Shown: piece by piece, positions 18,784 to 27,630 of the stretch
Layout of the letters: every line of letters begins with the position of its first letter
How positions within the stretch are numbered: position 1 is the stretch's first letter
Source of the DNA: Poseidonocella sp. HB161398
GTDB lineage: Bacteria; Pseudomonadota; Alphaproteobacteria; Rhodobacterales; Rhodobacteraceae
Assembly (NCBI RefSeq): GCF_005870025.1
Contig: NZ_VATA01000011.1
Coordinates: forward strand, 62,001-126,000
Length of the DNA: 64,000 nucleotides
Direction: 5' to 3'
Made by a program: the position numbers and the translations under genes
Notes under the pieces: model-generated
Told to the model about the DNA's origin: nothing
The model's input: only the letters and a program-made list of their open reading frames with translations
The model's database searches: none

Positions 18784-19494
18784 GCCCCACCAGAGGAGGA
18801 TCCGGACCACGCGTCTCCACAGGGAACACGGGCTCCCGGCCCGAGCGGGCCGCTGAAAACGGAGTCCAGGGCGGGGTCGCGGAGGACGTCCTTCCGGAGC
18901 GGGTCGGACCTGCCCCCTGAATCGAGCAAGTCTAACCGCCCTCGGGACCATTTCCCGGGCTTGCCCCCAAGCCCCGCGGCCGAACTCACATTCCCGGCAG
19001 CCTGCCAGGGCCAGCGGGTGCGGGTCCCTCCGCAGGGCGGTTATGCGTCATGCTGCGGCATGCCCTTGCCCCGTTCCCTGTCGGCGATCGCCGTCCGGCG
19101 ACGGGCACTGCTGCAGCCCGTGCAGCCGCTGCCCGCCGCGAGGCCTCAGGGCGCTGTCATGTCCCGGCCTGCGCATCGCTCGCGGGTGCGCGCAGCTGTC
19201 GCTGGCACGGGCATCGCCAGGGTGGCGCCGGGATGCAGGTCCGGACCGCGTCGTTCCGGGCATCGCCAGCCTTCCGCGCACCCTGCCGGACCGCCGTGGC
19301 CGCGCGCCTCCCTGCGGCGTCAAGAGGCGGCGGATGGCCGCCCGGGCCGGGGAGGGGTTGAACCGGGGCATCCGGGCAGGTATTTCCCTTGCAGGCGGGC
19401 GGAAACCGTGGCCCGCCGGATCCCTTGTTCAGATCGATGCGCCCGGGACGGACCGGCGCCAGACTGGCGGGCCCTCGCGGCCCGGGAGCCCGGA
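18784..19494. other. 0.7-kb spacer without recognisable gene
   Basis: The stretch between the decayed transposase and the PACE gene holds only chance-like open frames rich in Arg, Pro and Ala. It may contain further decayed mobile-element sequence upstream of the transposase start, but nothing recognisable was found. Confidence 0.6.
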
Positions 19495-19929
19495 ATGCTT
19501 GTCCTAGAGCCGCGCCTGCGGCGCCTCGTCTATGTCCTCGCCTTCGAAACGCTGGCGATCCTTCTCTCCACGCTGCTGCTCTCTGCGCTCAGCGGCGGCC
19601 CGGCGGGCGAGTCCCTGCCGCTGGCCGGGGCGGCCTGCGGCATCGCGGTGCTGTGGAACTACCTCTTCAACACGCTCTTCGAAGCCGCCGAGCGCACTTT
19701 CCGCCTGCGCCGCGGCCTCGGGCTGCGGATGCTGCATGCGGCCGGGTTCGAGACCGGGCTCGTGCTGGCGATGGTGCCGCTCTACATGGCCTGGTACGGC
19801 GTCGGGCTGGTGACGGCGGCGATGATGGAGGCGGCGCTTCTCGGCTTCTTCCTCGTCTACACTTTCGCCTTCACCTGGGCCTTCGACGCGGTGGTCGCGC
19901 TGCCCCGGCCCGCTGCCGGGCCGCGCTGA
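19495..19929 (+). CDS. PACE-family efflux protein (bacterial transmembrane pair)
   Basis: A 144-residue, four-helix inner-membrane protein of the proteobacterial antimicrobial compound efflux family (AceI-like), made of two bacterial-transmembrane-pair repeats. The family signatures are RRLVYVLAFETLAILLS in helix 1, LWNYLFNTLFEAAERTF at the end of helix 2, RMLHAAGFETGLVLAMVPL in helix 3 and YTFAFTWAFDAVVAL in helix 4. Length is normal (about 145). I start it at the ATG at 19495, preceded by GGGAG. PACE proteins export biguanides, acriflavine or polyamines by proton exchange; the natural substrate here is unknown. It is isolated between gene-poor spacers. Confidence 0.92.
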   Translation: MLVLEPRLRRLVYVLAFETLAILLSTLLLSALSGGPAGESLPLAGAACGIAVLWNYLFNTLFEAAERTFRLRRGLGLRMLHAAGFETGLVLAMVPLYMAWYGVGLVTAAMMEAALLGFFLVYTFAFTWAFDAVVALPRPAAGPR

Positions 19930-20233
19930 GGCCGCGGAGGCGCCGCCCGATCAGGCAGGTGCCACGGCCGGTCCGATCGCGCAGAACCGTCTTGCGTCGA
20001 GATGGCCTGCCGCCCGTGCCGTTCGGGGACGGGCGCCGCATCTGCGGTCCTGTCCCGGGCGCGGCCCGGGCGGCGGCCGCCTCTGCCCGGAGCCGTGACG
20101 GCCAGCCAAGGGCGGCGATCCCGGTTTCCCGCGGGTGCATGCTCGGCGACCGGAGGTCCGCAGCAGGGCCCGCCGCTCCGGGGAGGGCCGAAGGAACTGC
20201 CGTCCCCGGCATCCAAGGGCGGACCGGCGCGGC
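19930..20233. other. 304-bp convergent spacer, nothing recognised
   Basis: This lies between the 3' ends of the PACE gene and the sugar-importer ATPase gene. No gene, repeat or clear hairpin terminator was recognised. Confidence 0.55.
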
Positions 20234-21325
20234 TCAGGCCGCGATCCGCGCGGCGGGCCGGAGCCGTTCGCCATCCTCGCCGAAGAGATGCGCCGCCTCC
20301 GGCCGGGGGGCCAGCGCGATCCGCTGTCCGGTGGCCAGCGGCAGCGTGCCGGGCAGCTTGGCGACCAGGGGAGCGGCGCCGTCCGCGGCCTCCAGATAGG
20401 CGAGCTGCACCTCGCCGAGCTGCTCGATCAGCGAGATGCGGCCCGTGACGGCCGCCGCCTCGCCGGGCGCGGCGGGGCGCAGATCCTCGGGGCGGATGCC
20501 GTATTGCAGCGCTGTGCCGGGGGCGATCTCGAAGGGCGCCTCGGCCAGGCCGCCGTCCGGAAGCCGCAGCCGCGTGCCGCCCTGCGCCTCGGCCGCGAGC
20601 ACGTTCATCGCCGGCGAGCCGATGAAGCGGGCGACGAAGAGGTTCGCGGGCCGGCGGTAGAGCTCCACCGGGCTGCCCACCTGCTCGATCCGGCCGTCGC
20701 GCAGCACCACGATCCGGTCGGCGAGGGTCATCGCCTCGGTCTGGTCATGGGTGACGTAGATCATCGTCGTGCCGGGCATGGCCTGCTTCAGCCGGGCGAT
20801 CTCGATCCGCGTCGCCACCCGCAGCGCGGCGTCGAGATTCGACAGCGGCTCGTCGAAGAGGAAGACCCTGGGATTGCGCACGATGGCGCGGCCGATGGCG
20901 ACGCGCTGGCGCTGCCCGCCCGACAGCGCCTTGGGGAAGCGGTCGAGATAGGGGGAGAGCTGCAGGCTCTCGGCGGCCCGCTCGATCCGCGCGCGGATCT
21001 CGCGCCGCGGCAGCCCGGCGATCTTCAGCCCGAAGGCCATGTTGTCGTAGACCGTCATGTGCGGGTAGAGCGCGTAGCTCTGGAACACCATGGCGATGCC
21101 GCGCTGCGCCGGTGCCACCCGGTTCATCAGCGCGCCGTCGAGGCGGAATTCGCCCGAGGAGATCTCCTCCAGCCCGGCGATGGTGCGCAGCAGGGTGGAT
21201 TTCCCGCAGCCGGAGGGGCCGACGAAGACCACGAACTCGCCCGAGGGGATGTCGAGATCGATGCCGTGCAGCACCTCCATGTAGCCATAGGTCTTCCTGA
21301 CGTCGCGCAGCGTGAGATGTGCCAT
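20234..21325 (-). CDS. ABC sugar importer ATPase (UgpC/MalK/MsmX type)
   Basis: A 363-residue ATPase energising the importer encoded further upstream in the operon. Walker A is FVGPSGCGKSTLLR (about 34-47), Q-loop VFQSYALYPHMTV, signature LSGGQRQRVAIGRAIV, Walker B VFLFDEPLSNLDAALR and switch histidine YVTHDQTEAM. The C-terminal OB-fold regulatory domain (from about 240) includes GSPAMNVL and YGIRPEDLRP, typical of the CUT1 carbohydrate class. It is the last gene of the operon, 19 bases after the FAD enzyme. In Bacillus frl systems the ATPase (MsmX) is encoded elsewhere, whereas here it is part of the operon. Confidence 0.95.
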   Translation of the reverse strand: MAHLTLRDVRKTYGYMEVLHGIDLDIPSGEFVVFVGPSGCGKSTLLRTIAGLEEISSGEFRLDGALMNRVAPAQRGIAMVFQSYALYPHMTVYDNMAFGLKIAGLPRREIRARIERAAESLQLSPYLDRFPKALSGGQRQRVAIGRAIVRNPRVFLFDEPLSNLDAALRVATRIEIARLKQAMPGTTMIYVTHDQTEAMTLADRIVVLRDGRIEQVGSPVELYRRPANLFVARFIGSPAMNVLAAEAQGGTRLRLPDGGLAEAPFEIAPGTALQYGIRPEDLRPAAPGEAAAVTGRISLIEQLGEVQLAYLEAADGAAPLVAKLPGTLPLATGQRIALAPRPEAAHLFGEDGERLRPAARIAA

Positions 21326-21344
21326 TCGCGGTCGCTCCTTCTGC

Positions 21345-22754
21345 TCACTGGCCGGGTTTCAGCTCGGAGATCGCGCGCACCAGCCGCGAGGGGCGGCGGT
21401 TGGCGATCTCCAGGTCGTTGCGGCGGCGGATCGCGCCGCGCACCAGCCGCGCGCCGAGATAGCGCAGCGGTTCGGGCGGCAGCTTGGCGCGCCCTGCGAG
21501 GCCGACAAGGCCGCTGCGGCTCCAGCGGTCGTCGCGGCCGAGGACCAGGCTTGCGAGGATGCGCGCCCCCACCGGGGTCTGGGCGATGCCGGTGCCGTTG
21601 AAGCCCGTGCCGTAGAAGAGCCCGGGGATCTGCGCGCTCTCGCCGAAGACCGGCAGGTGGGCGGCGGTGCAGTCGATCGGGCCGGACCAGTCATGCGTGA
21701 CCTCGAGCCCGGCGAGCGGCGGATAGACCCGGGCCAGCTCGCGCCGGTTGTCGCGGCCGCGCTCCGGGTTCCGGTTGAAGCTGGCGCCGATGCGGTTGGC
21801 ATAGGCGACATGGCCGCTGCCGCGTCCGAAGATCACCCGCCCGTCCCGGCTGCGCTGGTAGTAGAGCACATTGGCCTGGGCGTCGCAGATCGACTTGCCG
21901 TCGGTCCAGCCGAGCGCGTCCAGGGCGTCGCCCGCGGGCGCAGTGGCGATCACCTGGCTTTCGACGACATACATGTAGGGGGCGAGCTCGGGCAGGGTGG
22001 CGGCCCAGGCATTGGTGGCCAGCACGACCTTCGGCGCCGTCATGCTGCCCGCGGCGGTCTTCACCGTCAGCGGCGCGCCGGGGGCGATGGCGGTGACCGG
22101 GCTCGCCTCGTGGATCGCGATCCCGCGGGAGAGGGCGAGATCGCGCAGCCCCAGCGCCAGCCGCCCGGGATGGACCGTGCCGGCCCGGGTCTCGGCGATC
22201 CCCTGATAGGAGACGTCCGAGCCGGTTTCGCGCGCGATCCGCGCCGCGTCGAGCGTCTCGAAGGGCATCAGGCCGGCCTTGCGGCAGCCGTCCATCGCGG
22301 CGTCCCACGCGCCTTCCTGCGCGGTCGAGCTTGCCGTCCAGTACCAGCCGTCGAGCCGCAGATGCATGTCGATCGCGCCCGAGGATTGCAGCGCCTCCAG
22401 CTCGCCGATCGCCTCGGCAGTGGCCTGGCAGAGGGCCAGCGCCTCTTCGGCGCCGACCAGGCGCTCCAGCAGGTCGATCTCGGCGAACCAGCTATGGACC
22501 TGGCCGCCATTGCGCCCCGAGGCGCCCGCGCCGCAATGGCCGGCCTCGATCACGGCGATGCGCAGCGCGGGATCGGCCTCGCGCAGGCGCAGCGCGGTCC
22601 AGAGCCCGCAGAAGCCGCCGCCGATGATGGCGACATCGGCCTCGGCCGCGCCGGAGAGCGGCGGGGTGGCCGGCGCGGCCCCGGCCTCTTCGAGCCAGTA
22701 GGACCGGGTGCCGGGGGCGGCGGGAACGGGGAGTTGCAGTCGAAGTTCGGTCAT
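21345..22754 (-). CDS. FAD-dependent amine/amino-acid oxidase-like protein (DAO/PuuB family)
   Basis: A 469-residue flavoprotein of the D-amino-acid-oxidase superfamily. The dinucleotide-binding motif is VAIIGGGFCGLWTALRL (about 42-58), followed by the FAD-contacting EAGHCGAGASGRNGGQVHS. The C-terminal GTGFNGTGIAQTPVGARI completes the FAD site. It is most like PuuB-type gamma-glutamylputrescine oxidases and other secondary-amine oxidases. Its start overlaps the kinase stop (ATGA), so it is firmly part of the fructosamine-type operon. It could oxidatively cleave the C-N bond of an Amadori compound (fructosyl-amino-acid-oxidase-like activity) or process the released amine. This role is inference. 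Confidence 0.85.
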   Translation of the reverse strand: MTELRLQLPVPAAPGTRSYWLEEAGAAPATPPLSGAAEADVAIIGGGFCGLWTALRLREADPALRIAVIEAGHCGAGASGRNGGQVHSWFAEIDLLERLVGAEEALALCQATAEAIGELEALQSSGAIDMHLRLDGWYWTASSTAQEGAWDAAMDGCRKAGLMPFETLDAARIARETGSDVSYQGIAETRAGTVHPGRLALGLRDLALSRGIAIHEASPVTAIAPGAPLTVKTAAGSMTAPKVVLATNAWAATLPELAPYMYVVESQVIATAPAGDALDALGWTDGKSICDAQANVLYYQRSRDGRVIFGRGSGHVAYANRIGASFNRNPERGRDNRRELARVYPPLAGLEVTHDWSGPIDCTAAHLPVFGESAQIPGLFYGTGFNGTGIAQTPVGARILASLVLGRDDRWSRSGLVGLAGRAKLPPEPLRYLGARLVRGAIRRRNDLEIANRRPSRLVRAISELKPGQ

Positions 22755-23617
22755 GCGGGATCTGCCGTGGGAATATGGTCGGAATACTTGCGGAGCAGCC
22801 AGTCCGGAACCGGGTGGAGCGGCTGCGGGAAGCCGCCGGGATGCAGGCAGGTGGCCGCGGCTGCCTGCGTGGCGCGGGCCAGTGCCGCGCCGGGGGCGGC
22901 GCCGCCGAGGACCCGCGCGGCCAGGAAGGCGGCGATGAAGCTGTCGCCCGCCCCGCAGGTGTCGACCACCTCGATCCGCTCGGCCGGGGCATGGTGCAGC
23001 GCCTCTCCGTCATGGAACCAGGCGCCACCGGCGCCGCAGGTCACGACCGCCTGGCGCGCGCCCTTCGCGAGGAGCCGGGCGATCTGGTCCGCGGGCGGTG
23101 CGCTGCTGCCCGATCCGGCGGCAAAGGCCAGCGCGGCGCCCGCCAGGTCCTGCTCGTCATGGCGGGTGGAGAGATCGACGCTGAACGGGATGCCGCGCTC
23201 GGCCAGCAGGGCCAGAAGCGCGGGGCTGCTATTGGTGCCCAGATGCACCCAGGCGGCGGCGCCGAGCCGGGCGAGCCGGGCCGCGTCGGGGACATAGCCG
23301 AGCCCCGCGCCCAGATCCTCGAGCAGGAACTCGCGGTCGCCCGCGCTCTCGAGCAGGAGCGTCACCGCGGTGGCGCCCGTGCCGGTTTCCAGATCGGCGG
23401 GGTCGAGCCCGTTGCGGGCCAGCTCGGCGGCGATCATCTCGGCCTCGCCATCCCGGCCGACCCGGCCGAAATAGCAGGCCGGCAGCCCGGCGCGGCGCCA
23501 TTGCACGGCGACGTTCAGCGCGTTGCCGCCCACCGCCATATGGCCGTGCGAGAGGAAGACATCGAGGCAGTTGTCGCCGACCGCGATCAGCGGGGAGGGG
23601 GGATGGTCCGCCGTCAT
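22751..23617 (-). CDS. frlD: PfkB-family sugar kinase, FrlD-like (fructosamine kinase)
   Basis: A 288-residue ribokinase-family kinase. The glycine motif GGNALNVAVQWRRAGL (about 31-46) binds sugar, and the ATP/anion-hole motif VVDTCGAGDSFIAAFLAA holds the catalytic aspartate of DTxGAGD. The N-terminal VGDNCLDVFL and the short length match fructoselysine 6-kinase FrlD. It would phosphorylate the imported fructosamine at O6, making the substrate for the FrlB-like deglycase. Both ends overlap neighbours by four bases. Assignment to fructosamine rather than another sugar rests on the company of FrlB- and FrlC-like genes. Confidence 0.75.
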   Translation of the reverse strand: MTADHPPSPLIAVGDNCLDVFLSHGHMAVGGNALNVAVQWRRAGLPACYFGRVGRDGEAEMIAAELARNGLDPADLETGTGATAVTLLLESAGDREFLLEDLGAGLGYVPDAARLARLGAAAWVHLGTNSSPALLALLAERGIPFSVDLSTRHDEQDLAGAALAFAAGSGSSAPPADQIARLLAKGARQAVVTCGAGGAWFHDGEALHHAPAERIEVVDTCGAGDSFIAAFLAARVLGGAAPGAALARATQAAAATCLHPGGFPQPLHPVPDWLLRKYSDHIPTADPA

Positions 23618-24468
23618 GCGGGCTCCTTTGCGGTATCGGTCCAGGGCGCGAACCCCGCGAGGTTCTGCGCCCAGGCGGCTACGGGGTCGCTTGCGTAGCG
23701 CCCGTCGCCGAAGGGTTCGAAGGCGAAGCTGCCGGCATAGCCGGCCGCCGCCAGCGCGCCGAGATGGCGCCCGAGGGGCAGCGTGCCGTCGCCCCAGGCG
23801 AGATGGCCCGCGGGCGTGCCGTCGGCGATATGGACATGGGCGAGGCGCGGGCCGAAGTGCGCGGTGTAATCCGCCACCGTGTCGCCGGCCGCTTCCATGG
23901 CGACGAGGTCGAGCACGGCGTCGATGCCGGGATGGCCGATCGCGGCGAGCATCGCGCCAAGCTCCGCGGCGGTGTTGACGATATTGCTCTCGCGCCGCTG
24001 CAGCGGTTCCAAGAGGAGGCGCAGCCCCAGCCCGTCGGCGTGCCCGGCAAGATCGCGGAGCTCTGCGGCGGCGCGGGCGGCGGCCTCTTCCGGGGGCGCG
24101 GTCTCGTCGCCGCGCCCGCAGGTGGCGAAGAGGTTGCGCGCGCCCAGATCGGCGGCGATCCGGGCCGCCTTGCGGAAATGCGCCCGGCTGGCGGCGCGCA
24201 GATCCGGGTCGGGCGAGGCAGGATTGACCGGATAGGCGACCTGTTCGGGCGTCAGGCAGTGGAGCGACAGCCCCGCCGCCTCCAGCTCGCGGGCCAGCCG
24301 GGCGATCCGGGCGGGGCCCGCCCGCTCGATATCCAGATGCGGCGCGATCCCCCAGAGCTCGATCCGCGCGATGCCGCTTGCCGCCATCGTGTCGAGGAAG
24401 AGCCCGAAGGGCACGTGCTGGAAGCCGAAATTCGACCCCAGCAGCCGGTCCGGCGCGAAGCCGGTCAT
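23614..24468 (-). CDS. frlC: TIM-barrel sugar epimerase, FrlC-like
   Basis: A 284-residue xylose-isomerase-like TIM-barrel protein resembling fructoselysine 3-epimerase FrlC (about 276 residues), which interconverts psicoselysine and fructoselysine. Metal-binding positions lie in LLLEPLQRRESNIVNT, DAVLDLVAMEAAGD, RLAHVHIADG and FAFEPFGDG. IARIELWGIAPHLDI near the N terminus also resembles FrlC. The ATG at 24468 overlaps the upstream permease stop (ATGA). Generic hydroxypyruvate-isomerase relatives are an alternative, but the gene order supports an Amadori pathway. Confidence 0.7.
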   Translation of the reverse strand: MTGFAPDRLLGSNFGFQHVPFGLFLDTMAASGIARIELWGIAPHLDIERAGPARIARLARELEAAGLSLHCLTPEQVAYPVNPASPDPDLRAASRAHFRKAARIAADLGARNLFATCGRGDETAPPEEAAARAAAELRDLAGHADGLGLRLLLEPLQRRESNIVNTAAELGAMLAAIGHPGIDAVLDLVAMEAAGDTVADYTAHFGPRLAHVHIADGTPAGHLAWGDGTLPLGRHLGALAAAGYAGSFAFEPFGDGRYASDPVAAWAQNLAGFAPWTDTAKEPA

Positions 24469-25340
24469 TTGCCGATCCCCTCGGTCAGGCCGCGGATGAA
24501 GTAGCGCTGGGTCAGGAAGAACACGATCACGATGGGCAGGGCCGAGATCGTCATCGCGGCGAAGACCTGGGCGAAATCCGTGCCGTGCTTCGACATCAGC
24601 GAGGTCAGCCCCACGGGCAGAGTCCGGGTCTCGGGCGAGTTGGTGAAGATCATCGCGAAGAGGTACTCGTTCCACGCGAAGAGCACGTGCAGGATCACGC
24701 AGGAGACCAGGATCGGCCGGCAGAGCGGAAGGATGATCTTGCGGAAGATCTGCCCCTCGCTGGCGCCGTCCATCCGTGCCGCCTCGTCGAGATCGCGCGG
24801 CAGATCCAGCATGTAGGCGCGGATCAGGAAGGTCGTGAAGGGCACGCGGAAGGCGGTGTAGAGCAGGATCAGCGCCCAATGCGTGTTGTAGAGGCCGAAG
24901 TCCTGCATCATCCGCACCAGCGGCACCAGCGCCACGGTCGGGCTGAGCATCATGCCGCCCAGGATGAAGCCGACGACTAGCGGCTGGCCGGGGATCGTGG
25001 TGCGGGTCAGCCCGTAGGCCGCCCAGGCGCTGATGAAGACCGTGGTGACGATCGAGACGCCGGTGACGACCAGGCTCGAGAGCACGAACTGGCTGACGCC
25101 GTTCTGCCAGGCGGCGGCATAGGCGGCGAAGGACCAGTGCGCGGGCAGGGCGAAGGGGCTGTTGAAGATCTCGGCATTGCTGCGGAACCCGTTCATCGCC
25201 ATCCAGATCAGCGGATAGAGCACCAGCGCCGCGATCGCGACGAGGAGCGCCTGAAGCATGGCCCGGCCGAGCAGCGCCCAGGGCGCGCGCGCGGGCACTG
25301 CGTCATCGGCGGCGGCCGGCATGTGGGAGATATCGGTCAT
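24465..25340 (-). CDS. ABC sugar importer permease (MalG/FrlM type)
   Basis: A 291-residue CUT1-class inner-membrane permease with six predicted helices. The EAA loop that docks the ATPase is DEAARMDGASEGQIFRKIIL (about 195-215). Typical neighbours are the N-terminal MNGFRSNAEIFNSPFALP periplasmic loop and the end YFIRGLTEGIGK. It starts at the ATG at 25340, overlapping the other permease stop as ATGA; a longer open frame upstream is antisense-like noise. It pairs with the MalF-type subunit. Confidence 0.94.
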   Translation of the reverse strand: MTDISHMPAAADDAVPARAPWALLGRAMLQALLVAIAALVLYPLIWMAMNGFRSNAEIFNSPFALPAHWSFAAYAAAWQNGVSQFVLSSLVVTGVSIVTTVFISAWAAYGLTRTTIPGQPLVVGFILGGMMLSPTVALVPLVRMMQDFGLYNTHWALILLYTAFRVPFTTFLIRAYMLDLPRDLDEAARMDGASEGQIFRKIILPLCRPILVSCVILHVLFAWNEYLFAMIFTNSPETRTLPVGLTSLMSKHGTDFAQVFAAMTISALPIVIVFFLTQRYFIRGLTEGIGK

Positions 25341-26293
25341 GCGGCGACCCTCCGGCGGCGGGTGTACCAGAGCTGCGCCAGCCCGCAGGCCATGGTCACG
25401 GCGAAGATCAGCGAGCCGATGGCGGCGGCATAGCCCATCTCGTTCTGGCTGAAGCCCATCTGGTAGAGCCAGGTGCCCAGCACCTGCGAGGAATTGTTCG
25501 GCCCGCCCGCGGTCATCACCATGACCTCGTTGAAGACCTGGAAGGCGCCGGTGATGGTGACGATGATCATCATCCCGGTCATCTCGCGGGTCATCGGCAG
25601 GGTGATCGACCACAGCTGGCGCAGCGGCCCCGCCCCGTCCATCCGCGCCGCGTCGTAGAGATCGCGCGGGATCTTCTGGATCGCGATGGTGAAGAGCAGC
25701 GTGGAATAGCCGAAGCCCTGCCACTGGCTCATGGCGATGATGGCGTAGATCGCGGTGGAGGCGTCGCCCAGCCAGGCGCGCGACCAGTGGCCGAGCCCGA
25801 GCGCCGTCAGCAGCCCGTCGAGGATGCCGATATCGGGCTGGTAGATGAAGTAGAAGAGCAGGCCGGTGACCGTGGTCGAGATCGCCGAGGGGATGAAGTA
25901 GACCGCCCGCCAGATGTTGCGCATCCGCCGCGTGGCGATGTCCTCGATGATCGAGGCCAGCACGAAGGCGCCGAAGACCTGGAAGACGATGGACAGCACC
26001 GCATAGGCGAGGTTGTTCGCCAGCGCGCCCAGCACCACCGGATCCTCCGCCAGGCGGCGGTAGTTCTCCAGCCCGACATTGCGCACCTCGCCGGTGAAGA
26101 TGTCGCTCGAGGTCATGCTGACGCGGAAATTGTCGAAGATCGGGTAGTAGACGAACCACCCGACAATCAGGACGGCGAGGGCCACCCACCGCCAGGCAAG
26201 GAAGCGCCGGGCCGCCGGGGACAGCCGGAGCCCGGAGAGGACGGAGCCGTTGCCGGCGGCTCCGTCGATCGGCAGGGAGAGCGTCCGTGCCAT
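25337..26293 (-). CDS. ABC sugar importer permease (MalF/FrlN type)
   Basis: A 318-residue CUT1 permease, six predicted helices. It contains WVALAVLIVGWFVYYPIFDN in helix 1, the loop NFRVSMTSSDIFTGEV and the EAA motif YDAARMDGAGPLRQLWSITL. It begins five bases after the binding-protein stop. With the MalG-type subunit it forms the channel of the operon's importer. Confidence 0.94.
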   Translation of the reverse strand: MARTLSLPIDGAAGNGSVLSGLRLSPAARRFLAWRWVALAVLIVGWFVYYPIFDNFRVSMTSSDIFTGEVRNVGLENYRRLAEDPVVLGALANNLAYAVLSIVFQVFGAFVLASIIEDIATRRMRNIWRAVYFIPSAISTTVTGLLFYFIYQPDIGILDGLLTALGLGHWSRAWLGDASTAIYAIIAMSQWQGFGYSTLLFTIAIQKIPRDLYDAARMDGAGPLRQLWSITLPMTREMTGMMIIVTITGAFQVFNEVMVMTAGGPNNSSQVLGTWLYQMGFSQNEMGYAAAIGSLIFAVTMACGLAQLWYTRRRRVAA

Positions 26294-26298
26294 GCGGG

Positions 26299-27585
26299 TC
26301 AGTTCGAGACCGACATGGCGGCCTTGCGGACGGCGGCCATCACCTCCTCGGCCGAGGAGGTCCCGCCGGCGAAGCCCTGGAATTCCGACAGCCAGGCGGC
26401 GGCGACGCGCGGATGGTTCACCGTGTCGAGCCAGGGCACCAGGTAGGAGGCCTCGGCGATGGCGTCGAGCCCGGCGACCACGGAGGGGTTCATGCTCTCG
26501 GGATCGCTGCCGCCGATCACCGCGCTCGGCTGGCCGTAGGGCGGCGCCGAGAGGGTGCGGCCATTGGCCTGGCTGGTGGCGAATTTCATGAAGTCGACGG
26601 CCAGGGGGATGTTCTTCGAGGCCGAGGAGATCATGTAGCCCTCGGGCGCGCCCTCGAGCGCCATCGGATCGCCCGCGGCGCCCTCCGGGGCGGGCAGCGG
26701 GAAGAAGCCGAACTCCTCCGGCGTCAGCGCGGTATCGGGCCGCGCGGCGCTGTCGAATTCGATGATCTCCTGGTAGTACATCGCCGATTTGCCGTCGCTG
26801 AGCTGCTGGATCGCGGTCTGGTAGGAGATGCCGTTGACATCCGGCCCGGCGGTGCAGTGCTCTTCGAATTCGGCGAACTGCCCCAGCGCGGCCAGGTAGC
26901 CCGGGTTGTCGTAGCTGGCGGTGGCGGGATCGAAATCCGCCTCCAGCACGTCGCGGGGGACGTTGTAGGCCAGGAGCTGGCCGAGATAGTGCAGCCCCGC
27001 CCAGGGCTCCTTGTTGCCGAAGGAGACCGGCAGGTAGCCCGCCGCGCGGATCGCGTCGCAGGCCGAGAGCAGCGCGCCGAAGGTCTCGGGCACCTCGACC
27101 CCGGCCTCGGCGAAGACCGGCTTCGAATAGCCCATGAACTTGGCGTCGAGATAGAGCGGGATGCCGTAGTACTTGCCGTCATAGACGAAGGCGTCGACCG
27201 CGGCCGGGGCGAAGGTCTTCCCCCAGTCGGTACCGGGGCCGATGATGTCGGTGAGGTCCGCGGCGCGCTTGCCGCGGACGAAGTTCCCGCCCCAGGTCCC
27301 GGTCCAGGAGAAGAAGATGTCGGGGATCGCATTCGACGCCACCAGCGTGCTGGTCTTGCCCTTGATGCTGTCGTCATCCTCCTGGATCAGCTCGATCGTC
27401 ACATCGGGATGCATCGCCTCGTATTCCGCCGCGAGATCGGTGAAATAGGGCTGCAGCCGCTGCATGCCGAACTTGGTGAGGATGCTCAGCGTGCCGGAAT
27501 AGTCGACCTCCTGCGCCGGGGCGGTGCAGGGCGCCAGGGCCGTTCCAGCTGCGAGAAGGGCCGCTATCGTCGTGATCCTAGTCAT
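26299..27585 (-). CDS. ABC sugar importer substrate-binding protein (FrlO/MalE-like)
   Basis: A 428-residue extracellular solute-binding protein family 1 member. The signal peptide MTRITTIAALLAAGTALAPCTAPAQE is probably cut after APA-Q; a cysteine is present, but LAPC is a poor lipobox. The mature protein shows LSILTKFGMQRLQPYFTDLA, DIFFSWTGTWGGNFVRGKRA and the C-terminal SAPPYGQPSAVIGG. It is the second gene of the operon after the FrlB-like deglycase, matching the gene order frlB-O-N-M of Bacillus subtilis. The ligand is probably a fructosyl-amino acid, by context. Confidence 0.9.
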   Translation of the reverse strand: MTRITTIAALLAAGTALAPCTAPAQEVDYSGTLSILTKFGMQRLQPYFTDLAAEYEAMHPDVTIELIQEDDDSIKGKTSTLVASNAIPDIFFSWTGTWGGNFVRGKRAADLTDIIGPGTDWGKTFAPAAVDAFVYDGKYYGIPLYLDAKFMGYSKPVFAEAGVEVPETFGALLSACDAIRAAGYLPVSFGNKEPWAGLHYLGQLLAYNVPRDVLEADFDPATASYDNPGYLAALGQFAEFEEHCTAGPDVNGISYQTAIQQLSDGKSAMYYQEIIEFDSAARPDTALTPEEFGFFPLPAPEGAAGDPMALEGAPEGYMISSASKNIPLAVDFMKFATSQANGRTLSAPPYGQPSAVIGGSDPESMNPSVVAGLDAIAEASYLVPWLDTVNHPRVAAAWLSEFQGFAGGTSSAEEVMAAVRKAAMSVSN

Positions 27586-27630
27586 CTTCTGTCTCCTGTT
27601 GGGAAAGGGCGCGGTCTTGTCGGTTTTTTC